Shown here: one piece after another, positions 1 to 8,002 of the stretch
Layout: every line of letters begins with the position of its first letter
Numbering within the stretch: position 1 is the stretch's first letter
From: Alphaproteobacteria bacterium
GTDB lineage: Bacteria > Pseudomonadota > Alphaproteobacteria > Rs-D84 > CACZYB01
Assembly: GCA_016297965.1 (NCBI GenBank)
Contig: JAEDDP010000005.1
Coordinates: 1-64,000 of the forward strand
Length of the DNA stretch: 64,000 nucleotides
Direction: 5' to 3'
Position numbers and translations under genes: made by a program
Notes under the pieces: generated by a model
What the model was told of the DNA's origin: nothing
The model's database searches: none
Seen by the model: the letters and a program-made list of their open reading frames with translations, nothing else

Positions 1-14
1 AAAAGGAGAAAAAA

Positions 15-701
15 ATGAAGCTGAAAAACATAATTAAAATTGGAAGTTTTGTTGTAGCGGGTGCATTGCCGACGACATCCAAAGCTCAGGTCTATATGTG
101 CCAGGCTTGCCCAGCCGGTACCTATTCCGACGGTACCCAAACCCAATGTACCCCTTGCCCCGCCGGCACTTACTCAAACGGTGGAGCCAGCGAATGTAAG
201 ACCTGTCCGGCCGGTAAATACAGCCCCGCAGGTTCTTCCGAATGCAAAGATTGTGCAACTGGAACCTATTCAACGGGAGGGGTAGGTAGTTGTTCCAGTT
301 GCTCCCAACCAACATATTCAAATTGGTCACAAACTTGTGGTAATGCATCAAGAACAAAAACGATATATTGTACAACAGCAAGAAGTACTTCTGCAACAGC
401 CAATGCTTCAACATCAACAGAAACAAAAAATCTTGGAAATTGTCCTGATTGTATGATATATAGAGATGTCAGCGTGAAGTCTTGTTCATCAGGTTCTTGC
501 CGACACGACTCTCGTCAGTATAAAGATTATGTAAAGTATGGTACAAGGCTTACTAATCATATGGATGATGGCTATAATAATGGCGATAATTCAACAGCAG
601 ATGGTACATATACATATACTTCTTATCAAATGCGTTATTCTAATGGAGTATGGTGTAATACAAATAGATTTGGTGGACCAGGTAGTTGCACCTGCCAATA
701 A
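15..701 (+). CDS. Secreted cysteine-repeat (GCC2/GCC3-like) protein
   Basis: A 228-residue exported protein. The start is the ATG at 15, preceded by an AAGGAG site at the window edge. An N-terminal signal peptide (basic MKLK, hydrophobic core, cleavage near SKA-Q, residue 24) leads into four cysteine-rich modules, about residues 29-97, of the form CPAGTYSxGxxxxC. These resemble GCC2/GCC3 (ephrin-receptor/TNFR-like) repeats, which are best known in eukaryotic surface proteins. A W/CG/R/C-spaced segment at about 98-120 faintly recalls thrombospondin type-1 modules. The C-terminus ends in a CTC motif. A close paralogue lies at 32533-33369 on the other strand. The repeat DNA is G+C-rich (35 of 60 bases at 121-180) compared with the tail (22 of 60 at 541-600). 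Function is unknown; surface adhesion or host interaction is a guess. Confidence 0.75.
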   Translation: MKLKNIIKIGSFVVAGALPTTSKAQVYMCQACPAGTYSDGTQTQCTPCPAGTYSNGGASECKTCPAGKYSPAGSSECKDCATGTYSTGGVGSCSSCSQPTYSNWSQTCGNASRTKTIYCTTARSTSATANASTSTETKNLGNCPDCMIYRDVSVKSCSSGSCRHDSRQYKDYVKYGTRLTNHMDDGYNNGDNSTADGTYTYTSYQMRYSNGVWCNTNRFGGPGSCTCQ

Positions 702-734
702 TTTATATGAATTTTACACATAAAGTTGAGGAAA

Positions 735-772
735 ATATATCCCCAGGTGCGCAATCCTTGGGGATATTTTTT
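735..772 (+). terminator. Rho-independent terminator after the cysteine-repeat gene
   Basis: The stem ATATCCCC-AGG (737-747) pairs with CCTTGGGGATAT (756-767) with one bulge, followed by a run of six T (767-772). The preceding sequence AAGTTGAGGAAAA also precedes the terminator of the paralogue near 32.5 kb. Confidence 0.85.
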
Positions 773-832
773 CCCCTTCCATTAAATTATCAAAAATATT
801 TCCTTTTTTCATAAGCTTAGCTAAGATTCTTC

Positions 833-861
833 TTGACTCTGTGTCAAAAAAAATATATCAT
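833..861 (+). promoter_or_regulatory. Promoter for rpsB-tsf
   Basis: TTGACT (833-838), a 17-base spacer and TATCAT (856-861), each one mismatch from the sigma-70 consensus. It leaves a leader of about 135 bases before rpsB. That leader contains a CCTTTTTT/AAAAAAGG inverted repeat near 943-958, which could take part in ribosomal-protein leader control; I could not assign a known leader family. The rest of the 702-1002 gap shows nothing else. Confidence 0.65.
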
Positions 862-1002
862 TCAACCACTTTTGCATTATGCAAGGGTGAATACACATAC
901 TGGCATTGGTTATCTTTTGACTTTCAATTGATCCATTTAGTCCTTTTTTAAAAAAGGTCCGCCGGTAGAGGAAATAACTAATAAAAACGAAAGGATATTA
1001 AA

Positions 1003-1761
1003 ATGGCATTTCCAAAATTTACAATGAAAGAACTTATTGAAGCTGGCTGTCATTTCGGCCACCACACAAGAAGATGGAATCCTAAAATGGCTCCATACAT
1101 TTTTGGTGTAAAAGATAAGATTCATATTATTGATTTACAAAAAACTGTACCTATGCTTCATGCTGGTCTTACTGCATTAAGAAACACTGTTTCCCAAGGC
1201 GGAAAGGTTCTTTTTGTTGGTACAAAAAGACAGGCACAAGACATTGTTCGCGAAGCTGCAAATGTTTGTGGTCAATCATACATCAATTCACGTTGGTTGG
1301 GTGGTATGCTTACAAACTGGAAAACAGTTGTAAACTCAATTAAAAAATTGAAAAAGTTAGAAGCTGATATTGCGAATGCAGAAAAGCTCGGCTTGACAAA
1401 GAAAGAAGTTGCAAAAATGGAACTTGAACACAGAAAACTTAATACTGTTTTGGGTGGTGTTCTTGATATGAATGGTGCTCCTGACATCATTTTCATCATT
1501 GATGCAAACAAGGAATCTTTGGCAATTACCGAAGCAAACAAGCTTGGTATTCCAGTTGTTGCAATTTGTGATACAAATGCTGATCCTTCATGCGTTGATT
1601 ATGCAATTCCAGGAAACGACGATGCAATCAAAGCAATCAAACTTTATACAGATTTGGCTGTAAAGGCTATACTTGATGGTCTTGAAGAACAACTTAAAAA
1701 ATCAGGTGCAGACCTTGGTGCAGCATTAAATCCAAAAGTAGAAACAAAAAAGGGGGAATAG
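1003..1761 (+). CDS. rpsB: 30S ribosomal protein S2
   Basis: A small-subunit ribosomal protein that joins late in 30S assembly. The 252-residue sequence carries S2 signatures throughout: GCHFGHHTRRWNPKM near residue 15, the FVGTKRQAQ block near 70, SRWLGGMLTNW near 95 and the AICDTNADP block near 190. Length is normal for the family. The start is the ATG at 1003, with AAAGGA about eight bases upstream. It is followed after three bases by tsf, the classical rpsB-tsf operon, and has a sigma-70-like promoter at 833-861. Confidence 0.98.
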   Translation: MAFPKFTMKELIEAGCHFGHHTRRWNPKMAPYIFGVKDKIHIIDLQKTVPMLHAGLTALRNTVSQGGKVLFVGTKRQAQDIVREAANVCGQSYINSRWLGGMLTNWKTVVNSIKKLKKLEADIANAEKLGLTKKEVAKMELEHRKLNTVLGGVLDMNGAPDIIFIIDANKESLAITEANKLGIPVVAICDTNADPSCVDYAIPGNDDAIKAIKLYTDLAVKAILDGLEEQLKKSGADLGAALNPKVETKKGE

Positions 1762-1764
1762 TAA

Positions 1765-2646
1765 ATGGCTGAAATTACTGCAAGTTTAGTTAAGGAATTG
1801 CGTGATAGAACCAGTGCTGGTATGATGGATTGTAAAAAGGCCCTTGTAGAAGCAAATGGTGATATTGAAAGCGCAATTGATATTTTAAGAAAAAAGGGTC
1901 TTTCAAAGGCCGCTAAAAAAGGCGATAGAGAAGCTTCCGCTGGTGTTGTTGCTGCAAAAGTTGAAGGCAATAAGGGTGTTGTTGTTGAAGTAAATTCAGA
2001 AACCGACTTTGTTGCAAGAAACGAAAAATTCCAAACTTTTGTTCATAAGGTTGCCGATGTTGCATTCAATGCAAACGGTGATATTAACAAAATTATGGAA
2101 TCAACAATTGATGGCAAGGATATCAAAGAAGAACTTGCAAACGAAATTGCAACAATTGGTGAAAACCTTAACATTCGTCGTTCAGATGTTGTTGAAGTTG
2201 CAAACGGTGCAGTTATTTCCTATATCCACAACAAAGTAGCCGAAGGTGAAGGTCTTATCGCTGTTCTTGTTGGTATTGAATCAACTGCGGACAAGGCAAA
2301 GATTGAAGAAGTTGGTGATACAATCGCAATGCACATTGCTGCATCATCTCCTTTGTTCTTAAATATTGCTGATGTTGATCCTGCCGCTTTGGAACGTGAA
2401 AAGGCAATTTTCCGTGAAACAGCTTTGCAATCTGGCAAACCTGCTGAAATCGTTGAAAAGATGATTAACGGAAGAATTAACAAATACTACGAAGAAGTTG
2501 TTCTTAACGAACAGGCATTCTTTATGGAACCATCAAAGAAAATCAAAGATGTTGTTGCATCTATTGGTGGCGACGCAAAGATTACAAAGTTTGTAAGATT
2601 TGTTGTTGGTGAAGGTGTTGAACATAAGGAAAATGCCGACGCATAA
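1765..2646 (+). CDS. tsf: Translation elongation factor Ts
   Basis: The guanine-nucleotide exchange factor that regenerates EF-Tu-GTP. The 293-residue protein begins with the usual UBA-like domain containing LRDRTSAGMMDCKKAL (about residues 11-26). The EF-Tu-contact block NSETDFVARNE follows near residue 77, then the two dimerisation subdomains. Length fits the family. It lies three bases downstream of rpsB, with GGGGGAATAG acting as both the end of rpsB and the ribosome-binding region. The unit ends in a strong terminator at 2670-2695. Confidence 0.98.
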   Translation: MAEITASLVKELRDRTSAGMMDCKKALVEANGDIESAIDILRKKGLSKAAKKGDREASAGVVAAKVEGNKGVVVEVNSETDFVARNEKFQTFVHKVADVAFNANGDINKIMESTIDGKDIKEELANEIATIGENLNIRRSDVVEVANGAVISYIHNKVAEGEGLIAVLVGIESTADKAKIEEVGDTIAMHIAASSPLFLNIADVDPAALEREKAIFRETALQSGKPAEIVEKMINGRINKYYEEVVLNEQAFFMEPSKKIKDVVASIGGDAKITKFVRFVVGEGVEHKENADA

Positions 2647-2669
2647 CTTCGTTGACTTTTTTAAAAGGG

Positions 2670-2695
2670 GTCCTTTTTTAAAGGACTCTTTTTTT
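2670..2695 (+). terminator. Terminator of the rpsB-tsf operon
   Basis: GTCCTTT (2670-2676) pairs with AAAGGAC (2680-2686), followed by TCTTTTTTT. Confidence 0.85.
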
Positions 2696-2753
2696 ATATG
2701 ATTTTCAAATTTCGTATGTTATACTTTTAACAGTTGAATTAGTGGAGGTTATT

Positions 2754-3368
2754 ATGATTATACGACCAGAAGAAGAAAAAGATTATTTTGAGGTTGAAAA
2801 CCTTGCCCGTTCGGCATTTTGGAATCTTTATCGTCCCGGATGTTTTGAACATTATGTTATTCACAAGTTTCGTAATGATAAGGATTTCGTGCGGGATTTG
2901 GATTTCGTGATTGAAGACAACGGAAAAATTGTTGCACAAATAATTTATGCAAATACAAAAATAAAGGCTGATGATGGACGTGAAATTCCAATTCTTACCC
3001 TTGGTCCTGTAAGTGTTCATCCATCCGAACAGAAAAAGGGATATGGTTCCGCAATAATAAATCACACCCTTGAACTTGCAAAATCGCTTGGTTTTGGTGC
3101 GGTTGCCCTTATGGGAAGTCCGGATTATTATACACGTTTTGGATTCCATCCTGCATCAAATTATCATATTTATTATGATGATTTTCCACGTAATCAGTCC
3201 GCACCATTCTTTATGATTCGCGAACTTAAAGATGGATATTTAAAGGGGGTTGTTGGAACATACTTTGACCCTGCCGGATATAATGTAAACCAAAAGGATG
3301 TGGATGAATTTGATAAAAACTTTCCTCCAATGAAAAAAGAAAAACGCGAAGGTCAAATAGGAGGTTAA
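2754..3368 (+). CDS. GNAT-family N-acetyltransferase (YhbS-like)
   Basis: A predicted acetyl-CoA-dependent acyltransferase of 204 residues. The GNAT fold is recognisable: an opening RPEEEKDYFEVE strand, then the acetyl-CoA-binding motif A, VSVHPSEQKKGYGSAI near residue 90. A later segment, ALMGSPDYYTRFGF, is typical of the YhbS-like subgroup. The substrate cannot be told from sequence. I place the start at the ATG at 2754: GGAGG at 2744-2748 is the ribosome-binding site and overlaps an in-frame GTG at 2742. A small unknown gene follows after one base and is probably co-transcribed. Confidence 0.85.
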   Translation: MIIRPEEEKDYFEVENLARSAFWNLYRPGCFEHYVIHKFRNDKDFVRDLDFVIEDNGKIVAQIIYANTKIKADDGREIPILTLGPVSVHPSEQKKGYGSAIINHTLELAKSLGFGAVALMGSPDYYTRFGFHPASNYHIYYDDFPRNQSAPFFMIRELKDGYLKGVVGTYFDPAGYNVNQKDVDEFDKNFPPMKKEKREGQIGG

Positions 3369-3369
3369 A

Positions 3370-3648
3370 ATGAGAAAAGTAAATCTAAAATCAAAGGAAG
3401 AATTTGTAAATAATGGATTAAAGGTTGTTTCCGTTTACAAAAAGGAACGGATTTCCGACATCCTTTTACAAAAAAAGTACAACATAAACGGTGATGATGA
3501 AGTTTTTGAAATTTTGTTTTCATCTAATTCAAGACAAATGCTTGTAAAGGAAGAACAATTCATTGATGGGCTTAGGGTCTTTTCTGCCAACTGTGGAAAG
3601 CTTCCAATGAATGATGTTTACAATTATGTTGTTGGAAAACAAAAGTAA
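3370..3648 (+). CDS. Small protein of unknown function
   Basis: A 92-residue soluble, basic protein that I do not recognise. It starts two bases after the GNAT stop codon with a good TAGGAGG site, so it is almost certainly translated from the same message. No signal peptide, membrane segment or metal-binding cluster is seen. The coding frame ends two bases before the convergent ruvC stop codon, with no clear terminator between them. Confidence 0.6.
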   Translation: MRKVNLKSKEEFVNNGLKVVSVYKKERISDILLQKKYNINGDDEVFEILFSSNSRQMLVKEEQFIDGLRVFSANCGKLPMNDVYNYVVGKQK

Positions 3649-3650
3649 TC

Positions 3651-4124
3651 CTACCACTTTTTTATATTATGGGCGTGGCATATTGCCATTGCAAGGGCAT
3701 CACCGGAATGTTCGGAGTCTATCTCCGGTTTGTTAAGAAGTACCCCAACCATCATTTGTATTTGCTCCTTTGTTGCATGGCCAACACCAACCACCGATTT
3801 TTTTATAAGGTTCGCCGAATATTCAAACACTGGTATGTTTAAAAGACTTGGTGTAAGTATAGCAACACCTCTTGCTTGTCCTAATTTAAGGGTTGATGAT
3901 GGATTAACATTTACAAAAACTTCCTCCACCGCAACGGCATCTGGATTATATATTTTCAAAACTTCGGTAAGGCGAGAATATATTTCGGCAAGTCGTTCGG
4001 GAAGTGGTGCCTTTTCCGTAATCTTCAATGTTCCATTTGCAATATGTCGGAACGAATTATTGGAAAATTCAACAACTCCCCATCCGTTAAATCTTAACCC
4101 CGGATCTATACCCATTATTATCAT
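3651..4124 (-). CDS. ruvC: Holliday junction resolvase RuvC
   Basis: The endonuclease that cuts Holliday junctions during homologous recombination, working with RuvAB. It is 157 residues, close to the family norm. Catalytic positions are visible: D7 in GIDPG, E67/E68 in AVEEVF, and the C-terminal H139-x2-D142 in HSGDALA. The His variant at the third position is known from other RuvC proteins. The start codon shares one base with the lpxC stop (TAATG), so translation is coupled. ruvA and ruvB are not next to it. Confidence 0.95.
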   Translation of the reverse strand: MIIMGIDPGLRFNGWGVVEFSNNSFRHIANGTLKITEKAPLPERLAEIYSRLTEVLKIYNPDAVAVEEVFVNVNPSSTLKLGQARGVAILTPSLLNIPVFEYSANLIKKSVVGVGHATKEQIQMMVGVLLNKPEIDSEHSGDALAMAICHAHNIKKW

Positions 4125-4981
4125 TAAAGTTCCACAATTTCATAATTTGACATATCGGACATAACCTTTCTTACCAATTGGTTATTATGAAAATGTCCGC
4201 CACGACTGTTTTTATAAAGTCCGATTATGGAATGTCCCATAACATAAAGGTCACCAATTGCATCCAATATTTTATGAAAAACAAATTCATTTTCTTCACG
4301 AAGACCTTCTGGATTTATAATTTTTTCCTCGTCAACGGCAACACCACTGTTAAGTGTTGCACCAAGACAAAGCCCCTTTGAATGAAGGTATTCAACATCA
4401 CTTAACCGTGCAAATGTTCTTGCCATACAAATTTTTGATTTATAATTTTCCTCTGTTAAATCTATTACCTCGTGTTCTATACCAATAGGTTTTATCCCAC
4501 TGTAATCAATCATCACGTCAAGGGTCAAAAGTTGTTTGTCATTTGGTTCAATGGAAACGGTTCCCTTTTCATCACTATATTCTATTTTTTTAAGGATTTT
4601 GATAAACTTTTTCGGTGCATTTTGAACCAAAAAGCCGGCTTTTTCTTCAATTTCTTTAAGCAAAGGTTGTGCCGAACCGTCCTGTATTGGGATTTCTTCT
4701 GATTCTGTTTTTATAAGCAAATTGTCAATCCCAAGTCCGTGTATACTGGAAACAAGATGTTCAATAGTTTTCACATTAACACCATCCTTTTCTCCGATAC
4801 AGGTATACCCAGTTTCACCAAAAACATTATTAAGGTTAAGAGGGTACTTTTTTCCCTTTATTTCAAAAACAATACCACTGTCAACATCTGCTGGAAAAAG
4901 TTGAATTGTATTCAATGTTCCCTTATGTTGACCGATTCCCGTAAAAGTAATACTATTTTTTATCGTTTTTTGATTTTGCAT
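4124..4981 (-). CDS. lpxC: UDP-3-O-acyl-N-acetylglucosamine deacetylase LpxC
   Basis: The zinc deacetylase that commits UDP-acyl-GlcNAc to lipid A synthesis. It has 285 residues, slightly short of the usual 300. Zinc and catalytic residues can be placed: H75 in TIEHLVSS, H236 and D240 in the HKILD motif, and the base His at H263/H265 in GGHFHNN. It lies between a lipid A-type acyltransferase, which it overlaps by 29 bases, and ruvC. The operon order is acyltransferase, lpxC, ruvC, which unusually ties a lipid A enzyme to a recombination gene. lpxC often sits near the ftsZ cluster instead. Confidence 0.96.
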   Translation of the reverse strand: MQNQKTIKNSITFTGIGQHKGTLNTIQLFPADVDSGIVFEIKGKKYPLNLNNVFGETGYTCIGEKDGVNVKTIEHLVSSIHGLGIDNLLIKTESEEIPIQDGSAQPLLKEIEEKAGFLVQNAPKKFIKILKKIEYSDEKGTVSIEPNDKQLLTLDVMIDYSGIKPIGIEHEVIDLTEENYKSKICMARTFARLSDVEYLHSKGLCLGATLNSGVAVDEEKIINPEGLREENEFVFHKILDAIGDLYVMGHSIIGLYKNSRGGHFHNNQLVRKVMSDMSNYEIVEL

Positions 4982-6230
4982 TTTTTACCTCTTTTGACTT
5001 CTCATTTAATGTCTTTTTTATATTCCATCTGTCGTGTACCCAAAACCATTGTGATGGGTTTTCTTTTACCCATCCTTCAATAATATCGTTAATTTTTTGT
5101 GTTGTTTTTATTGCATCTGCTTCTTTATTTTTTGATTTAAAAGGCATAAAAGTTTTATGGAAAATAATTTTATGATGTACGCCTTTTTCCCTTACTATTT
5201 GTATAGGAAGTATAGGGCAGTTAAAGTGGGACGCAAGCTTTGCCACGCCAACCGGACTTTTCACATCATGACCAAAAAACTTTGTTGGGATTCCGGTCCG
5301 AAACTTTTGGTCCGGTACGGCAAGCATTGCACTACCACTCATCAAAATTTTCATTGCATCACGTGTTCCATTTGCTGTATTTGGAACAAATTTTAATTTT
5401 CCGATTCCATTACCAAATGATTTTGTTACAAGGTTGTTTGTAAGGTTGTTGCTTGGGTATTTGTAAAGTATAGAACATGGCGCCTTATGTAGGGCAAATG
5501 GTATGGCAATAAGTCCCATTGTTCCCGAATGTGAAATAAATGCAACATACGGTTTGTTTTTAAGGCTGTCTAATATCTTATCATTTTCAAAGGTAAGATA
5601 TTTTTTATAGTTTTTAAAAATTGTTGGAAAGTGTGCTGGTTCTGATGTATACCTTCCCATCATTTCCCAAACATCATGCTTTATTTTTTCCTTTTCCGCA
5701 TGGCTTTTTCTTGGAAATGCAAGTTTAAGGTTTTCATCAATAAGCCTGTTATATTTTCGCTGTGTCTTCCCAATTAAAATACCAATTTTTCCACCAAGCC
5801 ATGATGCAACCTCTACGGGAAGACATTTAAAAATTACATAAAATAAATGTGAAAAGAAAGATTCCAATGGATGGGAAATATACTTTTTAAAAAATGGTTG
5901 TTTTTTGTATGGATATGATGTTTTATCTTCCAAATCAATAATTGCACCAATAAACAAAAGCACATAAAGGGTTTTTGCAAATATTGTAATGTTTCCCCTG
6001 TCAAAATAAAAATCCTCTAATGAAACAAAAATACATGCATAAAACAATGCAAAATCAATTATTGAAAAAATATATATCCTTTTTCGTTGAATTGATTGTT
6101 TGGCATAGGCAATATATGATGGAAAAAATACAAACAAAAATAATAACACTAATCCAGAAAATGTCATTTTTATAGGAAGTGTTGGAAGCAAATCAAAGTT
6201 GCAACAATTCCACAAAGATTCTAAAAACAT
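4953..6230 (-). CDS. LpxL/HtrB-like lipid A acyltransferase with N-terminal membrane domain
   Basis: A 425-residue protein of the lysophospholipid acyltransferase superfamily, closest in pattern to LpxL/HtrB late lipid A acyltransferases. The catalytic domain runs from about 125 to 405 and shows the DQKFRTG/KFFG block (about 307-319) and the C-terminal NPSQWFWVHDRW block. Before it are about three predicted membrane helices (roughly 24-43, 53-72, 80-100), more than the single anchor usual in LpxL. The expected HX4(D/E) active-site motif reads H234-SGTM-G239, so the acidic partner is missing. It may be inactive or use another residue. The start at 6230 follows AAAGGA. It heads the lpxC-ruvC operon, which supports a lipid A role. 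Confidence 0.75.
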   Translation of the reverse strand: MFLESLWNCCNFDLLPTLPIKMTFSGLVLLFLFVFFPSYIAYAKQSIQRKRIYIFSIIDFALFYACIFVSLEDFYFDRGNITIFAKTLYVLLFIGAIIDLEDKTSYPYKKQPFFKKYISHPLESFFSHLFYVIFKCLPVEVASWLGGKIGILIGKTQRKYNRLIDENLKLAFPRKSHAEKEKIKHDVWEMMGRYTSEPAHFPTIFKNYKKYLTFENDKILDSLKNKPYVAFISHSGTMGLIAIPFALHKAPCSILYKYPSNNLTNNLVTKSFGNGIGKLKFVPNTANGTRDAMKILMSGSAMLAVPDQKFRTGIPTKFFGHDVKSPVGVAKLASHFNCPILPIQIVREKGVHHKIIFHKTFMPFKSKNKEADAIKTTQKINDIIEGWVKENPSQWFWVHDRWNIKKTLNEKSKEVKNAKSKNDKK

Positions 6231-6319
6231 ACATTGTTTCCTTTCTATTTTTTACCTTTTACTTTTACCTTAATTTCTGTTATAATACAAGGGAAAAATA
6301 AAATGATGTGGAGATACAA

Positions 6320-6730
6320 ATGCAAGAACAAAAAAATTTTTTATCCGAAGATATTCAAAAAACAATAATTGAATCTACATCCAAAATTGCCTCTGGCTAC
6401 TTTTCAAATAACAAGGTGGATGAAGGAAAAATAACATCAATCATTGAAAATATTTATTCAAGCTTGGTTTCCGTATGTGATAAAACAAAAAGTTATACCC
6501 TTAAACCATTTGTTGAAATTGAAAACTCCGTAAAACCAGATTATATTGTTTGTTTAGAGGATGGAAAGAAATTAAAAATGCTTAAACGCTATCTTAAAAC
6601 AAAATATAATATGACTGAGGCTGAATACAGGCAAAAGTGGGGACTTTCCCGCGATTATCCAATGATTGCACCAAATTATGCAAAAAAACGTTCGGCAATT
6701 GCAAAAAAAAGTGGCCTAGGGCAAAGATAA
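6320..6730 (+). CDS. MucR/Ros-family transcriptional regulator
   Basis: A 136-residue DNA-binding protein of the MucR/Ros family, found mainly in alphaproteobacteria, where it regulates surface polysaccharides, motility and virulence. The C-terminal half is diagnostic: a CLEDGKK segment from C78, MLKRYLKTKYNMT, EYRQKWGLS, DYPMIAPNYA and a closing SGLGQR. The two zinc-ligand histidines of Ros read Tyr91 and Lys95 here, while C78 and D81 remain. It may fold without zinc, as described for the Mesorhizobium Ml proteins. The start is the ATG at 6320; TGGAG at 6309-6313 is its ribosome-binding site. Confidence 0.85.
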   Translation: MQEQKNFLSEDIQKTIIESTSKIASGYFSNNKVDEGKITSIIENIYSSLVSVCDKTKSYTLKPFVEIENSVKPDYIVCLEDGKKLKMLKRYLKTKYNMTEAEYRQKWGLSRDYPMIAPNYAKKRSAIAKKSGLGQR

Positions 6731-6742
6731 CCTTATAACCCC

Positions 6743-6772
6743 CTTGAAATTTTAAGACAAATTTACTATATA
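6743..6772 (+). promoter_or_regulatory. Possible heat-shock-type promoter before dnaJ
   Basis: CCCTTGAAA (-35; CTTGAAA at 6743-6749) and CTATAT (6766-6771), separated by 16 bases. CTTGAAA with CTATAT resembles alphaproteobacterial RpoH sites, but it also passes as a weak sigma-70 promoter. The placement fits dnaJ; the sigma-factor assignment is inference. Confidence 0.4.
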
Positions 6773-6811
6773 CTCTCGTGTATTTAAACAACTGTCGGGA
6801 CTTTATTTAAA

Positions 6812-7969
6812 ATGGCAAAAGCTGATTATTACGATTTACTTGGGATTCAAAAGGGTGCCTCTGATGATGAAATAAAAAAGGCATACCGAAAAATGGCGAT
6901 GAAATATCACCCTGATAGAAATCAAGGCGATAAGGCGGCCGAAGAAAAGTTTAAGGAAATAAATGAAGCTTATGAAGTTTTAAAGGATCCACAAAAAAAG
7001 GCTGCATACGACCAATTCGGACATTCCGCATTTGAAAATGGAATGGGTGGTGGTACTGGTCGTGGTGGCTTTGGTCAGGGTGGTTTCGGTGCCGGTGGTT
7101 TTGATTTTAATTTCGGTGGTGGAGAAGGTGGTTTCTCCGATATTTTCTCCGATATATTTTCTGATTTTATGGGTGGCGGTGCATCATCCCGTCGTGGCGG
7201 TCAATCACGAAATCGTGGCCAAGATTTAAGGTACGATTTGGTTATCAGCTTGGAGGAAGCATTTACCGGTACATCAAAAACAATTTCTTTCCGTCGTAAT
7301 GGAAAGTGTTCGCATTGTGGCGGAAAGGGTGGTGATGAAGTTTCAACCTGTTCCAAATGCCACGGTGCCGGCGTTATAAATGTAAGACAGGGCTTTTTTA
7401 TGAGCCAACAGGTATGTCCAGAATGTGGTGGAACCGGTTATATTGTTAAAAATCCATGTCGTTTCTGTAATGGTACAGGTGTTGAAACCGAAGCCAAAAC
7501 ATTGGAGGTAAAAATTCCCGCTGGTGTTGACAATGGAACAAAGCTTCGTGTTGCCGGTGAAGGTGAGGCCGGATTTGGAGGTGCAATCCCTGGCGATCTT
7601 TTTGTATATGTAATGGTTCGCCCAAGCAAGGTTTTCGCCCGTGAAGGAAAGAATTTGATTTTGAATGTTCCTATATCCTTTACTGAGGCTGCCCTTGGTG
7701 CAACAATTGAAGTTCCGATTATTGAAGGGGGCAAGGCCGAAGTTCGTATTCCAAAGGGTATCCAATCCGGCGAAAGACTTCGTCTTCGTGGAAAGGGTAT
7801 GACTGGTATAAACTCATCACTTCGTGGTGATATGTATCTTGATATTACTGTTGAAACGCCAACAAAGTTGACCGCAAAACAGGAAGAATTACTCCGTGCA
7901 TTTGAAGAAGACAGAAAAAAGAACGGCGACTCAAAGAATTTCTTTGACAAAATAAAAGATTGGTTGTAG
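6812..7969 (+). CDS. dnaJ: Chaperone protein DnaJ
   Basis: The Hsp40 co-chaperone that delivers substrates to DnaK and stimulates its ATPase. The 385-residue protein has the full type I layout. A J domain (1-70, with HPD in KYHPDRN) comes first, then a long Gly/Phe-rich linker (about 75-130). The zinc-binding region has four CxxCxGxG repeats (CSHCGGKG, CSKCHGAG, CPECGGTG, CRFCNGTG). The C-terminal substrate domains follow. dnaK and grpE are not adjacent. The Shine-Dalgarno sequence before the ATG at 6812 is weak. A possible RpoH-type promoter lies upstream. Confidence 0.97.
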   Translation: MAKADYYDLLGIQKGASDDEIKKAYRKMAMKYHPDRNQGDKAAEEKFKEINEAYEVLKDPQKKAAYDQFGHSAFENGMGGGTGRGGFGQGGFGAGGFDFNFGGGEGGFSDIFSDIFSDFMGGGASSRRGGQSRNRGQDLRYDLVISLEEAFTGTSKTISFRRNGKCSHCGGKGGDEVSTCSKCHGAGVINVRQGFFMSQQVCPECGGTGYIVKNPCRFCNGTGVETEAKTLEVKIPAGVDNGTKLRVAGEGEAGFGGAIPGDLFVYVMVRPSKVFAREGKNLILNVPISFTEAALGATIEVPIIEGGKAEVRIPKGIQSGERLRLRGKGMTGINSSLRGDMYLDITVETPTKLTAKQEELLRAFEEDRKKNGDSKNFFDKIKDWL

Positions 7970-8002
7970 TATTTTGTCTATATAACAATTGTAGGATGTA
8001 TT

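Noticed and set aside
6308..6320. GTG start for the MucR homologue at 6308
   Set aside because: TGGAG, the ribosome-binding site for the ATG at 6320, overlaps that GTG. The same reasoning moved the starts of the GNAT, pyrophosphatase-like and pepF genes.
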